Assembly (NCBI RefSeq): GCF_047948215.1
Contig: NC_134455.1
Span: 349,368,491-349,432,490 of the forward strand
Origin: Lycorma delicatula
Lineage: Eukaryota > Arthropoda > Insecta > Hemiptera > Fulgoridae
Reading direction: 5' to 3'
DNA length: 64,000 nt
Part shown: positions 12,670 to 24,857 of the stretch, one piece after another
Position numbering within the stretch: position 1 is the first letter of the stretch
How the letters are laid out: each line of letters starts with the position of its first letter
Position numbers and translations under genes: made by a program
The notes under the pieces: model-generated
What the model was told of the DNA's origin: nothing
Database searches by the model: none
Seen by the model: the letters and a program-made list of their open reading frames with translations, nothing else

Positions 12670-12845
12670 CTAACTAGGGCAGCCGATCAGCTTACAGCAA
12701 ATTTTATTGATGCTCTTTTTCAGGGTGGTAGGAGGGAGGGGCCTCTATTTTAAATCCAAATTCTCTAACGAATGTTACAGTCTCATAATTGAGAGATATC
12801 GGGTCCACATCTCCATACTGCCTTTTCTTTCTTAACTTACCTGTT
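12670..12845 (-). repeat. Fragment of an unidentified repeat (family V) with a short coding-like stretch
   Basis: The minus strand reads RQYGDVDPISLNYETVTFVR and continues FGFKIEAPPSYHPEKEHQ before a stop. The segment is much richer in GC than its surroundings. Its end, CCTACCACCCTGAAAAAG followed by AGCATCAATAAA, recurs in diverged form on the plus strand near 16.04-16.10 kb. A repeated element is therefore more likely than a host exon. The upstream bases are purine-rich and make a poor splice acceptor. Confidence 0.4.
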
Positions 12846-13555
12846 TCTTACATTTTCATTATAAGAGATGATTTATTATTATTATAATAATATTAATATT
12901 CTTAAAGCTCTAAGAAAACTGAATGAATTTCATGCTTGCTGATTATTATTTTACTTGTATTTAACAATCATAACCCAAAAAGTTTTATGAAAATGTGGGG
13001 GTAGGGATTACACAGGAATGGAGAATTAACACATTTTGTTTGACTAATCTTTAAAAAATTTAAATAAATAATTTATTAAAAAAAAAACCACATAAAATAT
13101 AAACATTTAGCTTTGTTTATTAAAATACATTTACTTTAATTTTTTCAAGTTTTATAAACAAAAGTTTTTAAATAATTACTCAAATAAAATAGTAATCAGC
13201 TAACATGAAATTCACAGCTTTTTCTTCAGATTCATTTAAATTTAAATTTTATTATTATTATTATTATTAACAAAAACTGTACAATAAAAGCAATACTATA
13301 AAATAAAATGTACAGAAGAAAAACAGGTGAACTCCAAAAAAATGAAGGAAATATGGAAAGAAGCAAAAATGTCTAATAGGATGCTTGGAAAAAAATCATC
13401 CATGTTATTACATAAGAGTATGAACAGAAGGGGAATCATAGTGAAAGTATGAAATAGGTTTGGGAAGCAAAGAAGAACAAGCTGAACATCAAGTGAATTT
13501 TCTCCACGATTCAAAGAAAACCAGAACAAATATGAATGAAAAAAAAAATATATAT
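12846..13555. other. AT-rich spacer with short ATT/TA repeats
   Basis: It contains a run of ATT repeats near 13248-13270 and a short TA run at 13549-13558. The 100-codon minus-strand frame here is Phe/Ile-rich and has no family features. Confidence 0.5.
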
Positions 13556-15766
13556 ATATTTTTTCTTCAATCTTGACTGGTTTGATGCAGCTCTCCAAGA
13601 TTCCCTATCTAGTGCCATGCGTTTCATTTTGGTATACCCCTACATCTTACATCCCTAACAATTTATTTTACATATTCCAAACGTTGTCTGCATGCACAAT
13701 CTTTCCCTTCTACTTGTCCCTCCAATATTAAAGCAACTATTCCAGGATGCCTTAATATGTGACCTATAAGTTTCTTCTTTTAATTATATTTTTCCAAATG
13801 CTTCTTTCATCAATTTGCCACAACACCTCTTCATTTGTCACTTCATCCACCCATCTGATTTTTAACATCTCCTATAGCAGCACCACATTTCAATAGGTTC
13901 TAATCTTTTCTTCTCAGGTACTCTGATTGTCCAAGTTTCACTTCCATGTAAAGCAATGCTCCAAACATATACTTTCAAAAATGTTTTCCTGATGTTTAAA
14001 ATTAATTTTTGATATAAACAAATTATATTTCTGACTGAAGGCTCGTTTCACCTGTGCTATTTGGCCTTTTATATCGCTCCTGCTTTGTCCATCTTTAGTA
14101 ATTCTACTTCCCAAATAACAAAATTCTTCTTCCTCTGTAATCTTTTCTCTTCCTATTTCTATATTCAGTGGACCATCTACATTATTTCTAATACATTACA
14201 TTATTTTTGTTTTGTACTTATTTATTTTTATGTGGTAGATCTTGCGTAGGACATCATCCACACCGTTCATTGCTTCTTATAAATCTATTTTACTTTCAGC
14301 TATAATTACTATATCCTCAGCATATCGTAGCATCTTTATCTTTTCACCTTGCACTGTTGTTCCAGTTCTAAATAATTCTTTACATCATTATCTGCTAGTT
14401 CTATGTAAAGATTAAAAGGTAACAAGGATAAGGAACATCCTTGTCGGATTCCCGTTTTTATTATGGCTTCTTTCTTATGTTCTTCAATTATTACTGTTGC
14501 TGTTTGGTTTGTACTTAAAACTAATTTTTTTTTTAAATGCAGAAAATTTTATTCCAGTCTACATTATCGAATGCCTTTTCTAGGTCTATAAATGCCAAGT
14601 AGGTTGGTTTATTTTTCTTTAATCTTCCTTCTACTATTAATCTGAGCGCTAAAAGTGCTTCCCTTGTCCCCACACTTTTCCTGAAACCAAATTGGTCTTC
14701 TTCTAACAATTCTTCCACTCTCCTCTCAATTCTTTTGTACAGAATTTTAGTAAAGATTTTTGATGCATGACTAGTTAAACAATTGTTCTGCATTCTTCAC
14801 ATTTATCTGCTCTTGCTTTCTTGGGTATCATGACTATACCACTCTTTTGGAAGACTGATGGAACTTCTCCTTTTTCATAAATATTATACAGCAGTTTGTA
14901 TAATCGATCTAATGCTTTCTCACCTGCACTGTGCAGTAATTCTGCAAGTTTCCCATCTATCCCAGGAGCCTTTCTGCCATTCAAATCTTTTAATTGCTAT
15001 CTTAAATTCAGATCTCAGTATTGTATCTCCCTTTTCATCCTCTTCTTCCTCTATAACATCATTTTCTAATTCATTTTCCTCCACGTAACTCTTCAATATT
15101 TCCACCAACCTATCAACTTTCCTTTCGTATTATACATCGGTGTACCATCTTTGTTTAACACATTATTAGATTTTAATTTATGTACCACAAAAGTTTCCTT
15201 AACTTTCCTGTATGCTCCGCCTACCTTATCAATGATCATTTCTCCTTCCACTTCCAAATACTTTTCTTTAATCCACTCTTCTTTCGCTAGTTTGCACTTC
15301 CTATTTATAGTATTTTTTAATTGCTGATAGTTACTTTTACTTTCTTCATTATTAGCATTCTTATATATTTGACGTTCATTCATCAGCTGTAATATATCCT
15401 CCGATACCCAAGGTTTTCTACCAGTTCTCTTTGTTCTGCCTAAGTTCGCTTCTGCTGATTTAAGAATTTCCTGATTAAAATTTTCCCATTCTTCTTCTAC
15501 ATTTTCTACCTTATATATTTTACTCAGACCTCTTGCGATGTCCTCTTTAAAAATCTTCTTTATCTTTTCTTCCTCAAGCTTCTCTAAATTCCACAGATTC
15601 ATCCGACATCTTTTCTTCAGGTTTTTAAACTCCAATCTACATTTCATTATCACTAAATTATGGTCTGTATCAATATCTGCTCCAGGGTAAGCTTTGCAGT
15701 CAATGAGTTGATTTCTAAATCTTTGCTTAACCATGATATAATCTATCTGGCTGTTTCCATGTGTCC

Positions 15767-15770
<4 letters not shown>
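13556..15770 (-). mobile_element. 5'-truncated non-LTR retrotransposon (LINE, CFDP2/RTE-like protein)
   Basis: The minus strand encodes, in order, the end of an apurinic-type endonuclease (SQIDYIMVKQRF, then DTDHNLVIMKCR), a linker rich in Lys and Glu, and a reverse transcriptase with NGRKAPGIDGKLAELLHSAG, EEDQFGFRKSVGTREALLAL and YLAFIDLEKAFDNVDWN. A GIRQGCSL block and a C-terminal HGSETWTI segment follow. Together they make the nick and reverse-transcribe the RNA at the target. The 5' end stops at the TA repeat at 15.77 kb, so most of the endonuclease is missing. The catalytic YADD box reads YAED (near 14320), and stops or frameshifts occur near 14530, 14785 and 15095. The 3' end is a short T run on the plus strand at 13558-13564. 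A short tail of the same family recurs at 51.96-52.05 kb. Confidence 0.85.

Positions 15771-15802
<32 letters not shown>
15769..15802. repeat. (TA)n microsatellite at the LINE 5' end
   Basis: This is an uninterrupted TA run immediately where the LINE endonuclease reading frame breaks off. Confidence 0.9.
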
Positions 15803-15816
<14 letters not shown>

Positions 15817-15837
15817 TTATTTAAAAAATTTTAAAAA

Positions 15838-15905
15838 CTGACAAGGAGTCTTGAACCTGATGCCTCACGATTACAAGATGCTCACTGCCTAGCTGCTGCT
15901 GTTAC
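15838..15905 (-). repeat. tRNA-like SINE fragment
   Basis: The minus strand has a CTAGGCAGTGAGC A-box-like and an AGGTTCAAGACTCC B-box-like sequence at about the spacing of a tRNA promoter. The fold is not a proper tRNA, so a SINE head is more likely. Confidence 0.45.
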
Positions 15906-15992
15906 TGTGATTGTACAAATGTAAATAAGCTATTTGAATCCCTTGAAAATCCTTAAATGGAGTTTACTTTAAAAGTAAGTTTACTTTACTTT

Positions 15993-16023
15993 AATGGCAG
16001 CTTCCAAGTTGGAAGCTGCCATT
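15993..16023. repeat. Perfect 31-bp palindrome
   Basis: AATGGCAGCTTCCAA and TTGGAAGCTGCCATT are exact reverse complements separated by one G. The palindrome sits directly before a repeat fragment related to the one at 12.7 kb. Confidence 0.9.
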
Positions 16024-16110
16024 CTGAATTTAGAGTATGGAGCCCCTTTCCTACCATTCTTCAAAAAGGCATCAATAAATTCTATTGTCTGTAAAACTGA
16101 CTGATAGCCC
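16024..16110 (+). repeat. Repeat family V, second fragment
   Basis: GAGCCCCTTTCCTACC, then AAAAAGGCATCAATAAA and a CTGTAAAACTGACTG end resemble the reverse complement of the 12.7-kb fragment. Confidence 0.4.
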
Positions 16111-17295
16111 TTTAAAGTATAGGAACTAATTAGTTAAAATTTTGAAGACTTTCAATTAAGAAAATAAAAACTTTATTTATGTTCTTAGTATGGCAATAAA
16201 ATAAGACATTCAGTATTCTTGTTAAAGATATGAGGTAATTAATAAAAAAAGTTATATATATTTTTTATTATAATAATCAGTTTCAATCTTATATTTATAT
16301 AAAAGAACATGCGAGTGTGTGATTTGTAATCAACGCCCAACAAAATTACAAAATTTAAATTGATGAAAATTTGTATACATGTTCTTCTTACAATGTAAAT
16401 GCACACTATGAAAGGATTTTTTGAAATTCTAAGTTTAAAGAGTAAAATGGAACAATGAAATTTACTATTTTTAAATTTCCTGGTAACAAACAAAGATATC
16501 AACTTGATAATTGGTGTGTGTAATCTTCATGTGAATATCTAAAAATCAATTTCTAGATTTTTTTGAATTCGACCTTGAAAGGAGTGAAGAAATGTAAAAA
16601 TCTTTTGAATAATGATTGCAAATGCTCCCCATTTTCGACTAAACCTAATGAGATATTCACTCGACTCTGGCGTGCAAATACTCTTCAGATAAATATCTAA
16701 AAACCATTTTCTGGTTTTTTGAATTTTAATATAACGCAGATTGTTTTTTACTTTTTTACAATTTTATGGTACCTCTATCGAATCAATCTAATGAGATTCA
16801 GTAAAATTGTGATAGTAATTTATGTTTATAATTCTGATTACAAATTTCATGAGTGATACCACAATGGGAAATCTAAAAAACAATTAGTGGGTCCTGTACT
16901 AACCAAACTGTTGATCTGAAGAAATTACAGTACGCTGATAGTTTCTATAAACTTATTTTTTATGTATCATTATTATTCTCACAAGCATGCATTTAAAGAA
17001 CACAGGGAGTCTAGGAGGCAAAGTTCTCTGACTGGCTTCCCTGTTCGCAACAGGAAATGTGTAACCACATAGCATGGGGGAGTTAATATAATTAACTCAT
17101 TAAATAAATAAGTAATTGGATAAGTTATTTTTATAAACAAAAAATGGTCTTCCGATATTTGAAATGTTTTTTCTATAAAATTAAATTTTTCTGATGTTTC
17201 ATTTTTGTAGAGGACTCTTTAAATAAATTATTTATTGATTTATTAAATCAATGGTTAATAATAAGTTTATGTCTTTAAGCCAAATTAATAATTTT
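16111..17295. other. AT-rich stretch, nothing recognised
   Basis: One slightly GC-richer patch at 17000-17085 could not be assigned. The rest shows no gene or named repeat. Confidence 0.45.
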
Positions 17296-17412
17296 TCATT
17301 TTCAATGACAATTTTGTAGCATGTGAAAATGCCACGTCTGACCAGGATTTGAACCCAAGACCTCTGGATGAAAGGCCAAGATGCACCACTCACACCGTGG
17401 AGTATAATGAAT
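17296..17412 (-). repeat. tRNA-derived SINE (family Z)
   Basis: The minus strand reads GGTGTGAGTGGTGCATC as an A-box-like and TTGGGTTCAAATCCTGG as a B-box-like sequence. It continues CAGACGTGGCATTTTCACAT into CTACAAAATTGTCATTG. This head-plus-body arrangement matches a SINE type common in insects. It is one diverged copy. Confidence 0.65.
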
Positions 17413-20000
17413 CTGATGTAATTGCCTTAGGCAAACTATATGGAAATGAACAGTTTGTATATAAACAGTGATGAAAACATTTTGGGTTTCATATCCTTCT
17501 GTTAGACTTTTTTTTTGTATTTAAAATTTGCAAGATTAGGTATTTCCATAACAAATCTATAAGCAAAAATCACATCTGAACACTCTTTATTAAAAAAAAA
17601 AAACATTAACTTCACCTATTCTGTATACTTTATAAACTATTAGTACATTTTACTGTATTCGAATAATTTTATAAGTTTTCACAACTACAGATGATTGTAG
17701 GTGGATACAGATTTGTAGGTGATTTTTTAGACTATTTTCATGACACTAATAAAATTTACTTTCCATTAATTTATTTTTTAAGATTTATTTTCCACAATCA
17801 ATTTAAAATTCATAACTTTAGCATCATATAGCCTTAATTACACCAATTTCAAATAAAATTTAATTTTCACAGTTTAATGCTCATTTCAGTTATTTAACAG
17901 CCATAAATTAGTTGGAATTTGGTTTTCTTTACAACTACCTGAGAGCAACTGTTTATTTCTTTCGGATTTTATTAATTCATACAGTTTTTTCTACGTTAAA
18001 TGTTAAAATGATCCTTTTTAAAAAGGACTTTCTATTTTTCAATGCAAATGTGTCATTACCATTTAGAAATGACTAAATTTTTAAGCTTTGGACAATCATA
18101 TGTGAATTACCATTGTTGATTAAAATTTTAATTTTGAAAAATTTGTAACAGGTAGGTGGTTTCACGTTCAGGTTAATCTTTCATGCTAAACCAACAAAAA
18201 AAAGGAAGATTTTACATCACAAAATCTAACTACTGCGTGCATAGACTAATTTTGAGATTACGTTTTAGGCAACATTTTTCTACTGAAAAAATAAAAAATT
18301 GCTTACCAACAGGAGAACTTCATCCCCTCAACTTGAAGTACTGCCACTGTTACAGCACTGCCACGCCATACAACCTGTTAATACAAAATATTAACATTAA
18401 ATGAAACAAAAAGAAGTTACAATATTAGTATCTATAAAAACAATTAAAAAATGCAACGATGTAGTTGAATTCACCTACCAGATGGGTTAAACTCACACAT
18501 TCGCATAGTTTCTTATTCACAGGTCACTACTATGATGAAAAATAGAATAATTCATTTTGATTTCTAATGAAAAATCAAATTGTTCAAAACTGGTTTGTTA
18601 CAATCATAAAAAACTTTTAAAAACACAATTCTAAATTTTTAGATTTTTGAGTTTCTTTAAAAAAAAAATTATCTACCTTTTGAAATTCTACTTGCAACTG
18701 ATATGAACTTAGAAAAGAATAGCTGCTATGATTATAAAATCTTACTAAAAGAAAATAATAATAAAAAAATTTCTGTTCAACAAGTTGAAACACATTAAAG
18801 GTTAGAAAAAATTCATTAATTCAATTTTTTTGATTGGGAGATGATAATGATCAGACATTAAAGCTGTTCTTACCTAACAACACCAACCTTTAGAAAAAAT
18901 ATATCAGGTCAATATGTTGAAAGAGTGAAAGTTAGGGGGAGAAACAAAATGTCCGTGCGCGCGCGCACACACAATTTGGGGTTTTTTGCTAATTTTTTTT
19001 AAAGCGTTTTGTTTGTGTTACTTTAATGATTTTTTTCTACAACTCAATAATGCCCAAACATAAAAAGAGATTATGTTTATAAGAAAGGATTCATTTATTT
19101 GCAACAAATAAATCTACAAATATCTGATGTAAAAAAACAAATTGATATGAGCAGCTCTGTTATGTACCTTTGATACAAAATTCATATAAAATTGAGTATA
19201 AAAGAATACAAATATAAAAAAAAAAATTTAAAAGGCTTCAATTGGTAAACCAGAATTTCAACTCTATCATGGATGATTTCACCTACTGAAGCTTGGAACA
19301 AGATGAGTCTTACAGTAGAGGATGATTGAACAAGTTATGAGGCTTCATGCACGTGACTCTGCAGGGAGAACCTATTCTTGAAGGCTGATGGATGCTTTAT
19401 GGCAATACAGTATTAGTAGGTAACACAAAAACAGAACAACAAGAAGAGTATAATTAATGATACTAGTGTCCTAGGATTCATAGCGAGCATGTGAAAAGTG
19501 TCAAGCATTTCATTAATGTACGTAAAGTTCTATTACCATGAGAATTCACATTTTGTCATAATTATGTGGGAATATTCATCAAAGAGTAACACATAATGCG
19601 GTATGATCAGTAAAATAAATACAATCTGACATCAATCTGTAACAGCAAAAAGCACTTGTACTGGGGTTATTCAACACTTGACTAATCACAAAGTCAACAA
19701 CCAATCTTAATACAGTTAGTAAGAAAGCAAGAAAAAGATCATGCATGGTAGTTCTCACATCCCACTGTCTATAAAAGCAAACAGAAACATCAAGATAAAG
19801 TCCACAAGTACACATGACCAGGAGTAGACAAGAGAAATTGTTATAATTGTTAAGACCAAATGGACTTATAGGTCACTAAACCTTATTAATGGTATTTCAT
19901 TGGGGTTTCAGAAAGTTTACAAGACAGATATAAGAAACTATTGTTCAAAAAAATGTTAAACTATTTGATTTACTACTTTTTCAATGCTAAACTTTAATAG
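17413..20000. other. AT-rich region, nothing recognised
   Basis: A CG/CA run (GTGCGCGCGCGCACACAC) lies at about 18954-18972. GC-richer sequence at 19240-19830 has no recognisable protein on either strand. Confidence 0.45.
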
Positions 20001-20005
20001 TTCTG
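20001..20005. repeat. Candidate 5-bp target-site duplication, left copy
   Basis: TTCTG directly precedes the left terminal repeat of the 20-kb element. The same five bases follow the right terminal repeat at 22937-22941. Confidence 0.5.
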
Positions 20006-22936
20006 CGTCAATCCATTTGAAGTGACCAAAGAGTGTTCTTAACAAATTAAAAAAAAATTGAAACTCATCCACTTGTTTTCTACATGTCTCAGGATCTTAA
20101 AACTATTCTTTTTAAATTTTTTATTTAAGCAGTTTACCTGTGATGACCATTTTTGTTACGGTGCGCACACCTATTTTTGTGATTGTAAGGGTTTACAAAA
20201 AAAAAATCATAACTAAATTGTCCTGGAAAGATGAAACAAAAAGCATTTTTTTCATATTTCATTTATTCATATTTTCTCAAGGTAAAAGATTGATCCAGTG
20301 GTTTATTTACCAATCACTCTAACACTTTCTGTGAGAAAGTTACCAATAAAGTTGAACATGAAGAAACTGTGAAATTTCATTCTTGGTAATGTTTTCAAGA
20401 GGCAGGATGGCATACACAGTTTGAATTACTTTTTTAAATGTAGGTGTATGTTAGTAGTTTTTCCATAAATAATATTTATTTTGATAGACTTCAGCCTAAA
20501 TTTTTATGAATTTTTGAAACTATTTTTTTTTAAATTCAAATTTTGGCTTCAAATAACTGATGGAGCTGGTGATAAAAATCTCAAATTTGCACAACTTAGT
20601 GTTTTTGTAGATGTTTATGACAAATAAAAACATTTCTTGTGTACTGTATTAATAAAAAAGTTATAACCCCTCAAAAATCATGAGAAATCTGTAGAAAGCG
20701 ATACCACTTTGACTCGCTAAGTAAGTGCTCTTGTCTTCTTAATATTTTTATACTTATTAGAATAGTTGAAATAGACATGTTTGAACCATTCAACTGCAAT
20801 GTTCATGTTATAACAGGTGCTTGAAGTCATATCCAGAAGTCAGGAAAATACATGTTGCATCATTTAGCTTTGGAGTTACAGACTGGTCAGTCTGACATTG
20901 CATTAGTCAATGACCTGTTCAAATCTTTACTGAGTACCTCAAATTACATGCTGTGTTTGGAAGTGTTTTAAGTTTTACTTAATAATATAATATTTGTAAT
21001 TTTTAAATCAATTAAATTTTTATATTATTTTCAAGTAATTTCACATAAAACAATGGAAGAATAATATTCCATAGTAATTTATGTGAATGAAGAGTGCCAT
21101 AAAAAGTATGTGGTAGAGTGCTCATTAAAAATTGAAAATTTAGTGATGAAAACCAACAACTTGTTTTTTTACATGTTAATTCTTATGTCACTGGCATTTG
21201 TAAATATCATGAAAAAACGTTTTTGTTAAAATTCAGTCACCTCTATGGACAGTTCTGTTGTGACCCTTTGAGAACTCATATAAAACAATTAAGAAAAACG
21301 TATAACAAATAATAATATTTCTAATTTAAATTATTGTTCCTGGAAAGTCTCTTTGTGCTAACTGTTTCAAAAGTATTTTTTCTCAGCAGAACAAAAAACT
21401 ACATTAATGTGAAGACCAGGAGCAATACACTGCCCGCCCCACATCACAATATTGAACAACTGGATGCTGTTTGTAGAATTTTGGCTATATCACCTCCACC
21501 AAAATGAAAAAATTAAGCACAGATCAAAGGCATTAAAATTTAAAATAAATAACGTTTCTGAAAAATTACAAGAGTCTTGAATTGCATTTTGACTCAAACG
21601 TTTTGATAATGAAAATGCAGCAGAGGTGGCAAAGGCAAGCCTGCAAAGGCCATTAAAAAAGTCAAATACTAAACATTGATGAAATGTATTAATTTTGTAA
21701 TCACAAGCTGAAAAACATCAAGTATTTTTTGATTAAATCAGATGAGATAGCTAAGATTTCAGGAACTCTAAAAAACTGTTTTGACTGCTGTGAAAGAGTT
21801 GTTGGTACTAAGCAAATATGTGCCTGTGTCAGAAGGCATTGTAAGATGTTACTTTACTTCAGACTCCAAGGACTATGAAGACCATCAATATTGTACCACT
21901 TTCAGTTAAGGAAAAAGACTATTGCTTATGTATATAACGATCTGTGGTGGATAGGAGAAGTGGTAAATATTAGCCTTGAAAATGACTATGTGCAGGTTCA
22001 TTTTTTCCACCCAGCTGTACTACATACATCATTTGAAAAGTCTCAACAAAAAAAAGTGTGGGTACCAATCTGCAAAGTCCTGAGAAAGTTGACATCATCT
22101 GAACTAACTACAGTGATGGGTCACTCTCACACAATTTCAACAGAATTTTCAGAAGAGATATCACAGCTAAATAACCACAGTGTTTAGTGATAACCACACT
22201 AAATAATACACTTTCATTGCTACAAAAAAAGGCTATTTCATTGAAGAATCATTAAAATTTTGCTACAATTTATATTTTCTTCTATAGCATTTACAAAAAT
22301 AAACCAATAAAAAAACAAAAATGAATTCTTGAAAAAAGTTGTAGGCTAATCATTGAAATTTTACAAGCATTTTTGATTCAAAAATTCTTGTAAAATTTAC
22401 CGAAACTGAGATTTCAAAAAGAGATAAAAGTAGTAGGCTAATCATTGAAAAATTTATAAAAATTTAGGGGTAAGAATATCAAAATAATTTATGGTAAAAC
22501 TACTAACATATACCTACAATTAAAAAAAAATTCAAACTGTATATGCCATCCCTGTAGAAAAAAATTACCGAAGAGAAATTTCACTTTTTTCATGGTAATT
22601 TTCTCATAGAAAGAGTGATAGGTGGTAATAAATAAACTACTCGACCAATCTTTTACCTTGAGAAAATATGAATAAATTACTTTTTGTTTAATCCTTCCAG
22701 GACCAATAGTGTTTTAGTTATGATTTTTTCTGTAAACCCTTACAATCACAAAAAATAGATGTGTGCACTGTAACATAAATGGCCGCCACAGGTAAACTGC
22801 TTAAATAAAAAATAAAAAAAAATAAACAGTTTTAAGATCCTGAAACATGTAGGAAACAAATGTATAATTTAAACTGATTTGAATTGTTCAAGCAACCAGC
22901 TTATGTTTTTTTGGGACACTTCAAATGGATTGACCC
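20006..22936 (+). mobile_element. Long-TIR DNA transposon, internally deleted (copy 2)
   Basis: The element is 2.93 kb. Its outer ends, GTCAATCCATTTGAAGTG on the left and the reverse complement on the right, start imperfect inverted repeats of roughly 450 bp (about 20006-20515 and 22465-22936). Both repeats carry TACATGTCTCAGGATCTTAA-like and AACACTAT-like blocks. A TTCTG repeat flanks both ends and is a possible 5-bp target duplication. The interior holds both ends of the family's protein but lacks its middle, so this copy could move only with help from another. Copy 4 at 37.4-40.3 kb shows that the full TIR is longer, about 0.7 kb. Confidence 0.75.
21210..22190 (+). pseudogene. Internally deleted transposase-like gene inside copy 2
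   Basis: The N-terminal part reads FCCDPLRTHIKQLRK, followed by SLCANCFKSIFSQQ, which together suggest a Cys/His metal-binding module. A DAVCRILAISPPP block follows. The sequence then jumps to a KASLQRP stretch that in the family belongs to the C-terminal third, so the middle (including the MPGKKD block) is deleted. The last 98 codons (21891-22187) are open, beginning MYHFQLRKKTIAYVYNDLWW and containing IGEVVNISLEND and WVPICKVL. This aromatic-rich end resembles a small Tudor- or SH3-like barrel and is typical of the family. The encoded protein would not be a working transposase. Family assignment rests on block order recalled from other insect genomes. Confidence 0.65.
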
Positions 22937-22941
22937 TTCTG
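22937..22941. repeat. Candidate 5-bp target-site duplication, right copy
   Basis: TTCTG follows the right terminal repeat and matches 20001-20005. Confidence 0.5.
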
Positions 22942-24582
22942 TAAAAATGGAGAGGATAATTATTTATCTATTCCTTTTTTTAAGCAACAACAGCAAACTA
23001 CACAATTACAGCTGCTGATATAACTGGAATTTACTGCTGAATTTCCAAGCTAGATACGAATTTGGAACCAAGACCTACCTAATAAATTCAATTTTTATCT
23101 TTTTTGTTTTCATGAAATTGCTGAAAAAATTTCAAGCTTAAGCAGAACTTGTCACACAATTAATACTAATTAATATTTTTGAAAAATTTTCATTTTCAAG
23201 GGCGAAAAACATCTACGTGTTATCATCGCCCGGATTTTTCATCTTCAACTGCTTTTATTTTCATGTTTTGAAATAATGTCCTATTTTATAAAAAGAAAAT
23301 TTCATTCAACAAATTATTTTGAGATCTTAAAAATTATCAAGAAAAAAGATTTTCTTCAAAGATTTTTTACTTTTTTTCAATAAATAAGTTTTTTATTCTG
23401 ATTTGTATACAATAATTCATTACAAAGATTTTAACAGAAACGGGTAGATATGCTACTCCAAAAATAAAATAAAGCTGTTTTGTAGCATTTATTTACCTGG
23501 ATGGAAAATGGGAAACTACAGTAAAACCTTGACCGCAGCATCACAAAATATTTACATTTTTAAATGGTTTGGTAATTTAAAAAAAATAGTAACAGACACA
23601 TAATAAGGATCTTTCATATAATCCAAATTATTGTGTTCAGTTATAGGAGAGCTGTTCTTTTATCAGATTTGGTAAAAGAGGATACTGGTATTATGTAAAG
23701 AATAAGTAATGACTAGTTTTTTTTTTAGCAAAAATTGTTCATTCATAAATATAAACACAAGGAAAAGTTAACATTTTCATTTAATTAAATATCGGCCAAC
23801 TCACATTTATGGGTACTAAACAATAATCGTGACAGCCCACTTTTTTTTTATCCTGAAACTCATTCTGACTTTATGAGAGCCCCTAAAATATTATATTATA
23901 CTTCAAATGGGAATACACAATGCTCTGTATAATCTTTGTTTTCACAATCTGTCAAAGAGAGAATATTAACTTTAAAACTAAGAATCAATTTGACTCACTC
24001 TGTTATTATTTTTAGCCAACATATTTTTATGAATTGGCTACTGGTTGCCCTATCAAGAAAAATTTATAAAATCTTTTTTACTGCCCACAAGTTCAAATCA
24101 TGTAATTTTCAACACCATTTCATGAGCCACCTCCACTACTCAATTTATAAAATACATTTAGTTATCCTTAGTAATTAGTTCTTAATTTTTTTTTGTCCTA
24201 CTTATACTAGCTTTTTATTTTTGAGAAAGGAGAAATATTCCTTTGGTTACTGGTAACAGTTACTCCTGCAACATTATCAATCCACCTCCAGTAATTTCTT
24301 CTATTCTTCAAACAAAAGTAAATTCAAATGTACCACATTCCTGTTTCCTTTACTTCTTTTGTAACTTTTATTGAGTAGTTGCAAATCATATTATCTATTG
24401 TAGTTATCAAAAATCCTTTCTCTCCCAATAAAATAAATAGAATGGGAAAAGATTATTATGATTATGCCTAACTGCTGGCATATCTACAACTAATTGTGCT
24501 ACTAGACAGTATCCTGCTTGGTTGGATGAGAATCTCTGTATAAAATAAAGCGATGAAATACCAATCAGAACTAACCTATCAA
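22942..24582. other. AT-rich stretch, nothing recognised
   Basis: No gene or repeat could be supported. Short frames are of AT-rich composition. Confidence 0.5.
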
Positions 24583-24857
24583 GTTGGTCTGGTCGTGAAC
24601 TTGTCATTGCAGATTTTGAAGTCGAGAGTTCTAAGATTCAAATCCTAGTAAAGGCAGTTACTTTTATATGGATCTAAATACTAGAATGTGGATGCCAGTG
24701 TTAATTGGTGGTTGGGTTTCAATTAACCACACACCTCAGGAATGGCTAACCTGAGAACGTACAAGATTACACTACATTCACATTCATACATGTCATCCTC
24801 ATTCATCCTCTGAAGTAATATTTTGTGACAGTGATTTCGGAGGCTGAACAGAAAAAG
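24583..24857 (+). repeat. SINE-X, nearly full-length copy (copy 2)
   Basis: The tRNA-like head has TGGTCTGGTCGTGAACTTG as A box and GAGAGTTCTAAGATTCAAATC as B-box region. The body contains GGTGGTTGGGTTTCAATTAA, a CCACACACCTCAGGAATGG block and a GGAGGCTGAACAGAAAAA end. This copy and the 46.8-kb copy define the family at about 280 bp. Confidence 0.8.

Noticed and set aside
13296..13598. 100-codon minus-strand ORF
   Set aside because: It runs from AT-rich sequence into the LINE 3' end. The composition is low complexity and no family features are seen.
19579..19815. 78-codon minus-strand ORF in a GC-richer patch
   Set aside because: Cys/Leu-rich, without similarity to anything I know. There are no splice signals I would trust.
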